A stretch of 64,000 bases of DNA from Planctomycetota bacterium. Its GTDB lineage: Bacteria; Planctomycetota; Planctomycetia; Pirellulales; Lacipirellulaceae. Within the stretch, counting starts at the first letter, position 1. Every line of letters starts with the position of its first letter. The stretch covers positions 21,484 to 85,483 of the forward strand of contig JAKOXH010000034.1 of NCBI GenBank assembly GCA_029781135.1, written 5' to 3'. A program made the translations under genes and the position numbers. Under the pieces are notes generated by a model. That model saw only the letters and a program-made list of their open reading frames with translations, was not told where the DNA came from and did no database searches. Of the stretch, positions 47,301-56,987 are shown in pieces.

Positions 47301-47510
47301 GTGCCCCTCGTAATCGCCGGCGACATTCCCGGGCACGAAATCGAGTACCCCATGGCCATCGTCATTCTCGGCGGCATGGTGACCTCGACGCTCTTGAATC
47401 TCTTCGTCGTGCCGTCATTGTACCTCCAATTCGGAGCATCCGACGAGAACGCGGGCACCGGAACCGCTCATGTAACAACCGCTCGTGTAGTGCCCAGCTT
47501 GACCTCTTAA
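44343..47510 (+). CDS. CusA/CzcA-like RND permease
   Basis: 1055 residues. HME-type RND landmarks: MRRMPVDVFPEF-like start, VPGVANVAIWGER, RPADFIEVAFHNL, TM4 GVVVDDAIIDVENIV with Asp416 and Asp417, TM10 GIAARNKIMLINHY with Arg939. These relay residues are intact, unlike those of the partner at 40574. HME pumps carry Cu/Ag or Zn/Co/Cd, but the methionine relay of CusA was not identified, so metal export is only suggested by family. The gene ends the operon; a weak GGGCG/CGCCC hairpin lies about 40 bases after the stop. Confidence 0.92.
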   Translation: MIRSIVGTSLKLRYIICLLAAGMMVYGMTQLRRMPVDVFPEFAPPRVEIQTACNGLSAEEAESFVSVPLEQALNGVDGLDIMRSKSVPDLSSIEMYFKPGTDELRARQLVQERMQTVIPSLPTWAAPPVMMPPVSVTGRFMKIGISSETMSLTDMSMVAYWTIRARIMQVPGVANVAIWGERIKLPQVQIDPKRMAQHNVTVDDVMEVTANALDVGLLQFSQGAVIGTGGFVDTPNQRLHIRPVSSIISAAELGQVPVHNRKKADGTPLVLNDVANVVIHTWPLIGDAVIDGKTGLLLIVEKYPWANTLEATRGVEEALREIQIGLPGLKIDPTIFRPADFIEVAFHNLQRALVLGCILVMLIIAAFLFEWRTALISLLAIPLSLMAGVLVLYYTGSTLNTMILAGFVIAIGVVVDDAIIDVENIVRRLREHRKAGDTASTARIILDASLEVRQAIIHATLIDVVVLIPIFFIGGLSGAFFQPLAVSYGLAVMASMLVALTVTPALCYILLHNVPIEHREPVFVRWLHRLYEPVLARIIRRPAPVFAVTAIVMLVGFAVLPLLGESLFPEFKERDFLSHCITKPGTSVQEERRIATQVGNEVRAIEGVRNFGTHIGMALLADEVCGVNFGENWLSISPDADYDETLDKIKAVVYAHPGLFRNVETYLNERIDEVLTGTSETFVVRIYGPDLKQIHSLADNVEEALKDIPGIANLHIQLQSEVPQIQVVVDLQKALKVGLKPGDVRRAAATLLSGEEVGDIFLDGKAYDVNVWSTPESRHSVDDVRNLPIDTPSGGHVKLADVADVAIRPAQSVIYRENASRRIDVSANVEAADLGAVMTEVQNRLDKIKYPLGYHAEVFGEYAERQAAQRRMLLFAIGGGVGVFLILLASFHNTRLAILGFLTLPSALVGGLLAAYFTGHVISLGSLVGFLTVFGIAARNKIMLINHYQHLEAYEGEVFGPRLALRGAIERLSPILMTALATGLALVPLVIAGDIPGHEIEYPMAIVILGGMVTSTLLNLFVVPSLYLQFGASDENAGTGTAHVTTARVVPSLTS

Positions 47511-47850
47511 GCAAGCAAGTGCCCTGTCTTCAAAGCGCTTCGTATCGTTCTGGGCGTTCACCGCCCTTTGGATAGCATCCCCGTTCTCGCGGCGACGAAC
47601 AGAAACGGGCCAAGTCTACGCGGTTCCTGCGCGCTTACAATCGCTTCGCATAAAACGCCACGGATGGCGACCGACAAATCCGCGATAACTGATAAACGGC
47701 GAACTGCTTTACTAATACAAGCGTAGGATTCGCGAGTTCTCGTCAACTCAGCTTCGACAGCACTGCCTGCTTCTGCCGACGATTGCTGAGTAGAAGTTAG
47801 GCATAGTACAGCACTTGGCATTAAACTTTGCGGACGACGAGGACTTTGCA
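47511..47850. other. Intergenic with a weak hairpin
   Basis: About 340 bases. GGGCG, loop TTCAC, CGCCC, then TTT at 47552-47569 may end the RND operon. The rest should hold the promoter of the beta-barrel gene at 47851. No gene or RNA recognised. Confidence 0.35.
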
Positions 47851-48807
47851 ATGGACGTGAAGTTTTCCGCTGTCGGCCGGTGTCTAGCGATCGCAGTTTT
47901 ACTTCTGAGCAGCGGACGATCGTACGCCGGTTCACCCCCGCTCATTACCGACGACCCGGAAACCCCAGGTTATAAGGGCTGGGAAATCAATATCACCTCA
48001 AGCCTCGAACATGCACGCGACGGCACGGAGATGCAGAATCCACTGTTCGACATCAATTATGGACTAACCAGCGACCGCGACCAACTGAAGGTTGAATTCG
48101 CCGTATTGTCCGTCGATCCAAGAGGCGCCGATAATGAATGGGGCATCAGCGATTTGCTGGTCGGCTACAAGTACCGATTTCTCGACGAAGATGAAGGAAT
48201 TGGTTGGGCGGTTTCGTTTTATCCGCAAGTGTCTAGCCCCACCGGTGACGAGGGCCGTGGGATCGGGAGCGGACAAAGCGAAATGCTGTTCCCGTTCGAA
48301 TTTCAAAAGAGTTTTCTCGACCACAAGATGTGGGTAAATCCGGAGATTGGCTACAACATCGTCTTTGGCGACGGTCGCTTCGATCGCTGGAAAATCGGTT
48401 TGGCAACTGGCTATGAATACGAAAGCGGACTTGAATTGGAAGGCGAGGTTGGCGCCTTCGTTTATCCAAACAACGGCGAGCCCGATGATCCTTTCTTCAA
48501 TCTCGGCTTCCAGTACCCGCTGAACAAAAACATTGTGCTGCTGGGCTCGGCGGGCCGCAGCTTTCGTTCAGCGCACGACGGCGTACCTGATTTCTTTTGC
48601 TTACTAGGCGTCCAGATTCTGCTCGGGGCCGCCGCGGATGAAGAGAATCCAGCCCACGAGGAAGGCGGCGACAAGAAGGACGGCGATAAAAAGGACGACG
48701 ACTCGGCCGGCGACCGCGATACCGCCGGCTTGAATTACCCGCGTGGTGGTGCCGCCGGTTCGCGAAGTGCCTTCCAACCATACCTGGTAAATCCTGCTGC
48801 CTATTGA
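47851..48807 (+). CDS. Outer-membrane beta-barrel protein, MetA-pathway (transporter) type
   Basis: 318 residues from ATG 47851 (GAGGA upstream); a start at 47815 adds 12 residues before the signal. The signal peptide is CLAIAVLLLSSGRSYA. The mature chain alternates polar and aromatic residues in barrel-like strands: GWEINITSSLEH, DLLVGYKYRFLDED, WAVSFYPQVSSPTG, WVNPEIGYNIVFGD, resembling the MetA/phenol-degradation-associated barrel family (PF13557). The tail is a charged low-complexity run (Asp/Glu/Lys). It is convergent with the next porin gene, with only 24 bases between stops. Cargo unknown. Confidence 0.7.
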   Translation: MDVKFSAVGRCLAIAVLLLSSGRSYAGSPPLITDDPETPGYKGWEINITSSLEHARDGTEMQNPLFDINYGLTSDRDQLKVEFAVLSVDPRGADNEWGISDLLVGYKYRFLDEDEGIGWAVSFYPQVSSPTGDEGRGIGSGQSEMLFPFEFQKSFLDHKMWVNPEIGYNIVFGDGRFDRWKIGLATGYEYESGLELEGEVGAFVYPNNGEPDDPFFNLGFQYPLNKNIVLLGSAGRSFRSAHDGVPDFFCLLGVQILLGAAADEENPAHEEGGDKKDGDKKDDDSAGDRDTAGLNYPRGGAAGSRSAFQPYLVNPAAY

Positions 48808-48831
48808 AGCAAGAACTTTCCGGACGGCCTC

Positions 48832-50604
48832 CTACCATTCGTACGTCCACTGCATCAGAAAGGCATCCGCCGAGTTACCGGTGCCGCCTTGGGTTACTTG
48901 ATAGTCGATCGCGTGGGAGTACTCGAAGGCCACGCGCATCCCTTCCAAAACCCACTCGCCGATGCCGATCGAGAAGCGTCTCTCCGGCACGAAGCCCACG
49001 CGTTCGGGCGCAGGCGTGGCTGGGTCGATGATTCGTGTTACTCCCGCCAGGTCCTGACTTTCGGAATATCCGATGGCAAGATAAGTTCCCTGTGCGCCAA
49101 TGGTTTCGACGGTCGGATTCCAGTCAAATTGATAGTTGAGCGCAACTTGCCACGCACTGGGCGTGATGGCGACCGGGTTTCCCGCGTCGTCGATGAATTG
49201 CGCTTGTCCGATCGCGCTGTTCCATTCGACTACCAAGCCATAGGGACCGACGCTCGACCTAACGTGGGCGGCCATTCCCGGCACAAAGCCAATCTGGTCC
49301 AAAAAATGTCGGTATTCGAACTGGAGGAAATTGCTATCGAAGACCGAGCTGTTCGCGTCGACATCGCATTCGATGTTCCAGGGAAGACGGCCATTACTTA
49401 AAGCGCCCTTGGTGCGGTAGCCCAACCGGCCCCCCATTTGCTCGATTCGATTGGAGTCGTTGACCCCCCGCAGCGTGTTGCCATTGTAAAAGTAAATCGC
49501 CCCCACGAATGGCGCCTGCGACTTGCTCGGCGTTGCCACAGGTTTCTTAGGTTTCTCGTACGGGCCGCAATATGGCCAAACTGAACTGGCCACGCTGCGG
49601 ACCAGAGGGTTGAACAACATTGGCCGCGGGGCAATGGGGGGAACGGAATAGGGCGAAACCGGCGCCGGGGGCGGAGGAGTTGGCAACTCGAAGCCGAACA
49701 TCACAAAATCTTCTTGCGTCTGAAAGACCTCGACGGTGAGCGGGTCGGTAATCGTCAAAACGTCGGTCACGGGATCGCCCGTCGAGATGCCAAACGGCAC
49801 GAAGTCGCGGCCCGTCGTAATATAGAAGGGGTACTTCTCAACATTGCCAATTGTGATTATGCCGCGCCGTACAACGAAGCGATCAACACCCACGGCGTCG
49901 CCTTCACTTGTGGGAAACAGGAAGTCGTCGCCTTGAAAGTACTCAATGTAGAGGCTGGCACTACTCCAGGTATTCATCTGAATGTCGAAGTCCAACTCCG
50001 CGGTATCCAAGACAATGTCGCTCTCGGAGTTGTTCTGAAAATCAGACTGCCAAAATGTCAATGTTTCTAGCGTTCCGCCGAACGTTACGGTGTCGGTGAT
50101 ATTCGAAGCTCGTTCGGCAAACGACTGTCGAATGATCGTGCGCGTGGCATCCTCCTGAGCGATGCGCGACTTTTCCAGTGCATCGAGTCGTTTGGTAAGC
50201 TCGCCAACTTGCTCCGTGATCGTCAGGTCGCGGTCGTGCGAATCCAACAGAGGTTGTGGTATCTCCTCTGGTGGCTTCAAGTACGGTGGCACGGGAATTG
50301 TCGCTGCATCACCAGACGGTAGTTCCCCTTCCGTCGTCGCTATTCCGGATGTGCTGTTTTCCACAAAAGCAAGATCATTTGATGCTGCCTGTGGCGAGTC
50401 CACGAAACTGCTGCCTGCCAAGATCCAGCCCAGGTCGGTTCCGGCGCCTTCGGCCCGCACGCCCGCCCCCAAGGCGTTACAAATCACGAGCGCTAAGACT
50501 ATCCAGCAACAGTAGGCACCCGTCCGAACACGAAAACCGGTGCCGCGCGCATCGAAAAAGAACTGGTCGGCAGCCAACCGGTTGTGAAGGTCGAATCGGC
50601 GCAT
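48832..50604 (-). CDS. LbtU-like outer-membrane porin
   Basis: 590 residues from ATG 50604; the frame opens further at 50667 without a signal-like start. A hydrophobic signal (CCWIVLALVICNALGAGV) is followed by a linker and a short coiled-coil (VGELTKRLDALEKSR), which in related porins trimerises at the periplasmic face. The barrel then begins (VTFGGTLETLTFWQSD, ELDFDIQMNTW, YPFYITTGRDFVPFG) and ends in an aromatic residue (LMQWTYEW). It resembles the LbtU siderophore-porin family. A Pro-rich insert (LPTPPPPAPVSPY) sits in the middle, perhaps an extracellular loop. Family call is moderate. Confidence 0.7.
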   Translation of the reverse strand: MRRFDLHNRLAADQFFFDARGTGFRVRTGAYCCWIVLALVICNALGAGVRAEGAGTDLGWILAGSSFVDSPQAASNDLAFVENSTSGIATTEGELPSGDAATIPVPPYLKPPEEIPQPLLDSHDRDLTITEQVGELTKRLDALEKSRIAQEDATRTIIRQSFAERASNITDTVTFGGTLETLTFWQSDFQNNSESDIVLDTAELDFDIQMNTWSSASLYIEYFQGDDFLFPTSEGDAVGVDRFVVRRGIITIGNVEKYPFYITTGRDFVPFGISTGDPVTDVLTITDPLTVEVFQTQEDFVMFGFELPTPPPPAPVSPYSVPPIAPRPMLFNPLVRSVASSVWPYCGPYEKPKKPVATPSKSQAPFVGAIYFYNGNTLRGVNDSNRIEQMGGRLGYRTKGALSNGRLPWNIECDVDANSSVFDSNFLQFEYRHFLDQIGFVPGMAAHVRSSVGPYGLVVEWNSAIGQAQFIDDAGNPVAITPSAWQVALNYQFDWNPTVETIGAQGTYLAIGYSESQDLAGVTRIIDPATPAPERVGFVPERRFSIGIGEWVLEGMRVAFEYSHAIDYQVTQGGTGNSADAFLMQWTYEW

Positions 50605-50945
50605 GAAACGGATATTCGGCTGGGACGTTCTGTGCGGCTTCCACGCGATATGCCGATAGCACCGCATATATGCTTATTTCGGCTATCCGTATTCCGCCGA
50701 ACCAAGCGATCCATTACCGGCGGCGCATTCTAGTTCGGCGTTACAATCGGTCTCTTTTAACGTAATTCAAGTGGCCCGAATCGCTCGCCGCTTTGCTCCG
50801 CCGAACCGCTGATTTGACCGCTAGCGTCACGGGCCGTAACCGGCAGAATCGGCAGGACCATTACAGTCGATAGCAGCCTGATTCCGTGGCGGCCCACCGG
50901 ACGCAATCACCGGTTGGTGGGGCAGAGCGCCCAGCGAGGAGGGCC
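50605..50945. other. Intergenic between macB-like gene and porin
   Basis: About 340 bases on the path of leftward genes. Just after the ABC-exporter stop, CCCA/CCGG pair with CCGG/TGGG in a bulged hairpin (about 50895-50925) without T tract. The remainder should carry the porin promoter. Confidence 0.35.
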
Positions 50946-52909
<1,964 letters not shown>

Positions 52910-52913
<4 letters not shown>

Positions 52914-54481
52914 GGCTGTTTTTCAGCGCGATTGAGACTCTCAATGAAATCGTTGCCGATGACGACCATCTGCCCTGGCTCCAGAGATCCGGACTTCGGT
53001 TTCACTTCGACGAAGCCTTCAGCCGCCATCCCTGGCTCGACCGTCACGTAATTCAACGCTCCATCCTTCGATACTTGCACACGACTCGTGCCGTCCGCCG
53101 CAAGCGACAAAGCGCTAACCGGTACGGCGAGCACCGCTCCAGCGGTCGACTTAATCGGCAGCGTGAGCCGCAGGGAAAAACCCTGCAATTGCGTCGGCGT
53201 CTCTGCGACGCGCACGGCGAAATAGAAGTGATAACCATCGACTCCGCGCGTGCCCGGCGTCGCCGCGACTTGATCCACGACACCTTGGGCCTTGAGTCCT
53301 AAGGAAGGTTCGTCAATGGAAACCTCCATTCCCGGTTTCACCAGAGCGGCTTTGTCCAGCGGCAACGACGAGTCGATTACGATTTGATTGTCGGTCACCG
53401 ACAAGATCGGCCCATTCGAGGAGCTGCCGACTACTCCCATGACTTGTTCCACGCGAACCGGCAGTACCGGGACAAAAACAAGCTCATCCAGCGGAACCGA
53501 TACCCCAATTTTTCGGACCGTATTTTGCCATTCGGCTCGCGCCTGTTGTTCGCGCTCGCCTGTCAGTTGAACATCGAACTGGGCCACTTTCTGGGCCTCG
53601 ACGGCCGACCGGACAGCGACTTCGCCCTCGAGCTTTGCCGACTCGACCGCTGCCTGAGCAATACTCACTTTTGCATCGGCCGCAATTCGAGCCATTTGCA
53701 GCGATTTGGGATCCAAGGCAATTAATGCCTGATCGGCGATCTTCGTCGACACATCCGCCTTTGCTGTCCGTTCCCCGAGACTGGCTTTCGTGCGCGCATT
53801 CTTTACCGCCAATTCGGCGCCGGCCGCAGCGGTGGTTGCTAATAACTTATTCTTGATGGCATCCCCCAGCGCCGCTTCCAGCACGCGCGCCTTCGCTTGT
53901 TGTTCCGGCGTGGGACCAAATGGCTCAAAGCCTTTGGCTCGGTACCACGCGGCAACCCCCGCGCCTGTCTTATTATCATAGACCCCATCCACTTCGCCGG
54001 GGTCGAATCCCAGCCGCTGCAGCGCCTGTTCGAGCTGCCGAACGTCATCGCCCGACGTACCCGGCGTAAAGTCTCGATACGCTGGCGCTTTCCCTTGCAG
54101 GGCCAGAACTGGACGGCCCGATGCTGTGAACACAACATCGCCTTCCTTGATTTGCGTATTCACAAGCGGCAGCGTCGTGATCAGCTCGGCCGAGTTCGAC
54201 TTGAGCAGCGAAGGCGCCAGCGCAATCGCCAGCGGCGTGCCAAAGCGCGCGGTGCCGCGGGTTACGATTTCCGAACTTAAGACCCTCTTTTCAACGGGCA
54301 CGAGAATGGGCGAAGGCGTTGGTGGGGCGGTGCGCGCCGCCGCCTCAGCCGGAGATACGATCCCTTGTCCGGCCAGCCACGCCCCGCCAGCGGCCGCAAG
54401 AACAATGGCAAGAATTAAGCATAAGGTAATGACACGACTCTTACTCATAACTGAACGTTTGCCAAATGGCGATGCGACCAT
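52910..54481 (-). CDS. MacB-partner adaptor with peptidoglycan-binding domain
   Basis: 523 residues; ATG 54481 overlaps the preceding stop (TAATG), though ATG 54448 (MSKSRVITLC) gives a cleaner signal or anchor helix (VITLCLILAIVLAAAGGAWL). Residues about 135-190 match a peptidoglycan-binding domain 1 (SGDDVRQLEQALQRLGFDPG, VDGVYDNKTGAGVAAW). This is inserted between the halves of a HlyD-like adaptor: lipoyl part, coiled region (TKIADQALIALDPKSLQMAR to ARAEWQNTVRK), then beta-barrel (MEVSIDEPSLGLKAQGVVDQ) and a membrane-proximal part. Such adaptors occur mainly in actinobacteria beside MacB-like exporters. Binding of the cell wall may replace or support a channel. Confidence 0.85.
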
Positions 54482-55356
54482 TACTTGACTTGACGGGCGT
54501 ACATCTCCTTTTCGATCTGTTCCTCGATGGGATCAAACAACTCCTTCTGCAGTTTGGTACTGAGCTTCGCTACCTTGCGTTCATATTCTTGTAGTTTCTT
54601 CAACGACGAAAGCTGCTCCGACGACAGCTTATCCAGCGGCGGCGCGCCGCCGCCCAAGATGGTATCGAGCCGCTTCTTGACGTCGACATCCACTTCATCA
54701 GGATGGTTGTAATCGAACCCAGCTTCGCGCATACTCTCCGCGTACTTCCGCAGGGCAGCCTTCATGCGCGGATCCTTGTTGATTATTTCGGTTAAGGGAT
54801 TGACGTACGTGGCCCTTATTTGCTCAGGCTTGAAAACCTGCTGGATTGCCTTAAGCGTACAACCCCCACAACGGGAAAAGTTCTCGGCTTCCAGGGAAAC
54901 GGCAAAAGTCGCATCAATGTTCTCACCGAGCAACGTACGGTTGTAAGCCGCCTGGTCGGCGGACGACAACTTCTTGAAGATTTCGATGTTCTGTTCCCCG
55001 AGGCCGATCCGTCCGGGGCAATAGCCCTCGTTCAATTGTGGTGCCTGACCGGTGTAAAGCGTGGCGATACCGAAACCATATTGCTCGACGAATTCCGATT
55101 CGTCCATGCCGGGCATTGCTTTATCGGCAATCATACCGCGATGGATCGTTCTGAAATCGGCGGGCACATATTCGAAACCTTGTTTGCGCATGCAGTCCGC
55201 AATCAACGCTTCCACCTTTTCAACCGATTGCACAAGTTCCTTCTCCGTCAAACCGAATTCCTCGGTCCCCGGACGACCGGCCTGGGCCAGTGCACTGCCG
55301 ACGAACCCCGAGCCGCCAAGCACCAGGGCGATCGCCAACCGATAAGCCACGTTCAT
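54481..55356 (-). CDS. Secreted protein of unknown function in the MacB operon
   Basis: 291 residues from ATG 55356, preceded by AAGGAG; an in-frame start at 55380 adds 8 residues. A signal peptide (YRLAIALVLGGSGFVGSALA) precedes a helical mature part with few cysteines (ADCMRKQGFEYVP, EGYCPGRIG, SRCGGCTL). The CMRKQGFEYVP block resembles a motif I recall from small actinobacterial proteins next to PGBD-adaptor/MacB pairs. The C-terminus is charged and coiled-coil-like (LQEYERKVAKLSTKLQKEL). Its stop overlaps the adaptor start (TAATG). It could be the exported cargo or a periplasmic helper of the exporter; no direct evidence decides. Confidence 0.7.
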   Translation of the reverse strand: MNVAYRLAIALVLGGSGFVGSALAQAGRPGTEEFGLTEKELVQSVEKVEALIADCMRKQGFEYVPADFRTIHRGMIADKAMPGMDESEFVEQYGFGIATLYTGQAPQLNEGYCPGRIGLGEQNIEIFKKLSSADQAAYNRTLLGENIDATFAVSLEAENFSRCGGCTLKAIQQVFKPEQIRATYVNPLTEIINKDPRMKAALRKYAESMREAGFDYNHPDEVDVDVKKRLDTILGGGAPPLDKLSSEQLSSLKKLQEYERKVAKLSTKLQKELFDPIEEQIEKEMYARQVK

Positions 55357-55422
55357 TGAGTTCTCCTTCTCTGCGAGCAAAATATGATTCCCTTGCCGTT
55401 GTTGGCGTGAACTACCAGCGGA

Positions 55423-56283
55423 TTACTTGGAAGAGTTGATCGGCTTGGTCAGCGCGTAGACGTCCTTGCTCACTTCGTATCCGTGTTTATCGAGTTTTAA
55501 CGCGGCCTCACGGGCCTTCGCCATCTCGTCGGCGCTAATCCGTTCGACTTTCACCAAGTCCAGCTTTTCCTGGTCGGTCTTCTTCCCACGCCAGTCGACG
55601 TGGACGACGCCGACTCCCTTGGCATAGAACTTAAGATGGTGGGCTCCTTCTGTCTCCTGATTCGATTCATCGATCACAACGATATTGTTGAAATTGCCGG
55701 TCGGTACTTTCACCTTTTGGCCAACCTGATACACCAACGCGTGGTCGGTGTACTCAACCGATGGCGCCCAACCTTCGGAGTAGGTCATGCCCAACTTCGG
55801 ATCCTTCTTCATGATGATCCCAGCGTGTCCATCTTTGCAGCCATGGATCCAACTCGACTGCTTGACGAACTTCTGGTTGTCGTATTCCTCCGGATATTCG
55901 CCGAGCAACCACACGTCGCCCTTATTATCCTGAGCCAGGAACATGATTTCTGCTTCCTCCAACTCCTTATCAACGAAATCGCGTTCCCAACACACAACCG
56001 TTCTTACGCCGGCAATCTCTTTGACCAAATCCGTAACCACGGTCACGATGGAATGAGGTTCCTCTTGCCCTTCCTCATCAACCGCGTATCCATCCCAAAC
56101 GTACCGCATCCCCGGTTTGAGCGGGTACCATTCGTTATTGATGTCCGTCGAGCGTCCAAATGTCGCGGGGTCAAGTGGCAATAGGTCTTGTTTCCCGTCG
56201 CCTTCAGCAAGAACTTGTGACGTTAGCCCTAACAGGCAACTTGTCACGGCCAAGATCGTTACGCACCTACTTCCTAAGTTCAT
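55423..56283 (-). CDS. Secreted protein of unknown function heading the MacB operon
   Basis: 286 residues from ATG 56283 (AGGAG upstream); the frame is open further to 56565 without coding character. A signal peptide (CVTILAVTSCLLGLTSQVLA) is followed by a beta-rich domain: NNEWYPLKPGMRYVWDG, IVTVVTDLVKEIAGVRTVV, FLAQDNKGDVWLLGEYPEEY, VGQKVKVPTGNFNNIVVIDE, FYAKGVGVVHVDWRGKKTD. This pattern recalls secreted lipocalin-like proteins of unknown role. It lies 66 bases upstream of the next gene and is probably the first gene of the operon with the PGBD adaptor and MacB. Confidence 0.7.
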   Translation of the reverse strand: MNLGSRCVTILAVTSCLLGLTSQVLAEGDGKQDLLPLDPATFGRSTDINNEWYPLKPGMRYVWDGYAVDEEGQEEPHSIVTVVTDLVKEIAGVRTVVCWERDFVDKELEEAEIMFLAQDNKGDVWLLGEYPEEYDNQKFVKQSSWIHGCKDGHAGIIMKKDPKLGMTYSEGWAPSVEYTDHALVYQVGQKVKVPTGNFNNIVVIDESNQETEGAHHLKFYAKGVGVVHVDWRGKKTDQEKLDLVKVERISADEMAKAREAALKLDKHGYEVSKDVYALTKPINSSK

Positions 56284-56987
56284 AATGTCCGATACTCCTG
56301 CAACGCGTTTAAGTTGGAGACCGCTACGAGAAATAAAGACAAACCGCCTCGAAACACTTCGCATCGGATGCCACTCGGACCCGACCGCGATTCGGCCAGG
56401 CGAAATTACGATCATTTTTCGTAGGGCCTCATCCAGTCCGCGAGATATTGGACCCAAGACCAGTAATTCCGCGCGATTCGCATCCGCCCCCCCATCTATG
56501 GTAGCTTCGCCGACCGGCAATCGCAAATTCCCGCTCCCGTCGCGTTCGAGGCGACAAATCCACAAGACGCGGTAGTGACAGTCGATTCGATAAAATGGCT
56601 ATTTCCTTAAAGCGGCGGGGGACTCCGGTGTAGCGATGTAAATGGGGTATTGCCGCGGCGATCTGCCTCGTGGTCGAACGCAACGGACCGAGCGGCGCGA
56701 TCCTCGTTTCCTGCCCTTATCGGCTGACCGCAAATTTGCCCCTAATAATATAGTCGCCAGCCAGCATCTGCTCCCAAGCATTAGAATGCTAGGTGGAATG
56801 GCGAGTCTTGTGGCACGTTTGCGGACCGAAATCTGCGGTCTCAACGGCAGTGCGCCGAACGCCCGCGTCCATGATCACAGCGACCGGGCGAGCTCGAATG
56901 GAAGGTCGGCTTTCCTTGGAGGCATCAAGAGTATTCAGAACCTGGGTGATCAGACTGGCACGATGTCCTCCGGGCAATACCGTGGAT
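56284..56987. other. 700-base intergenic region, no gene recognised
   Basis: Lies between the kinase gene stop and the start of the MacB operon. A perfect short inverted repeat AGCATT-AG-AATGCT is at 56777-56790. Open frames on both strands lack recognisable content. Promoter of the MacB operon is expected near 56290-56400. Confidence 0.4.
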
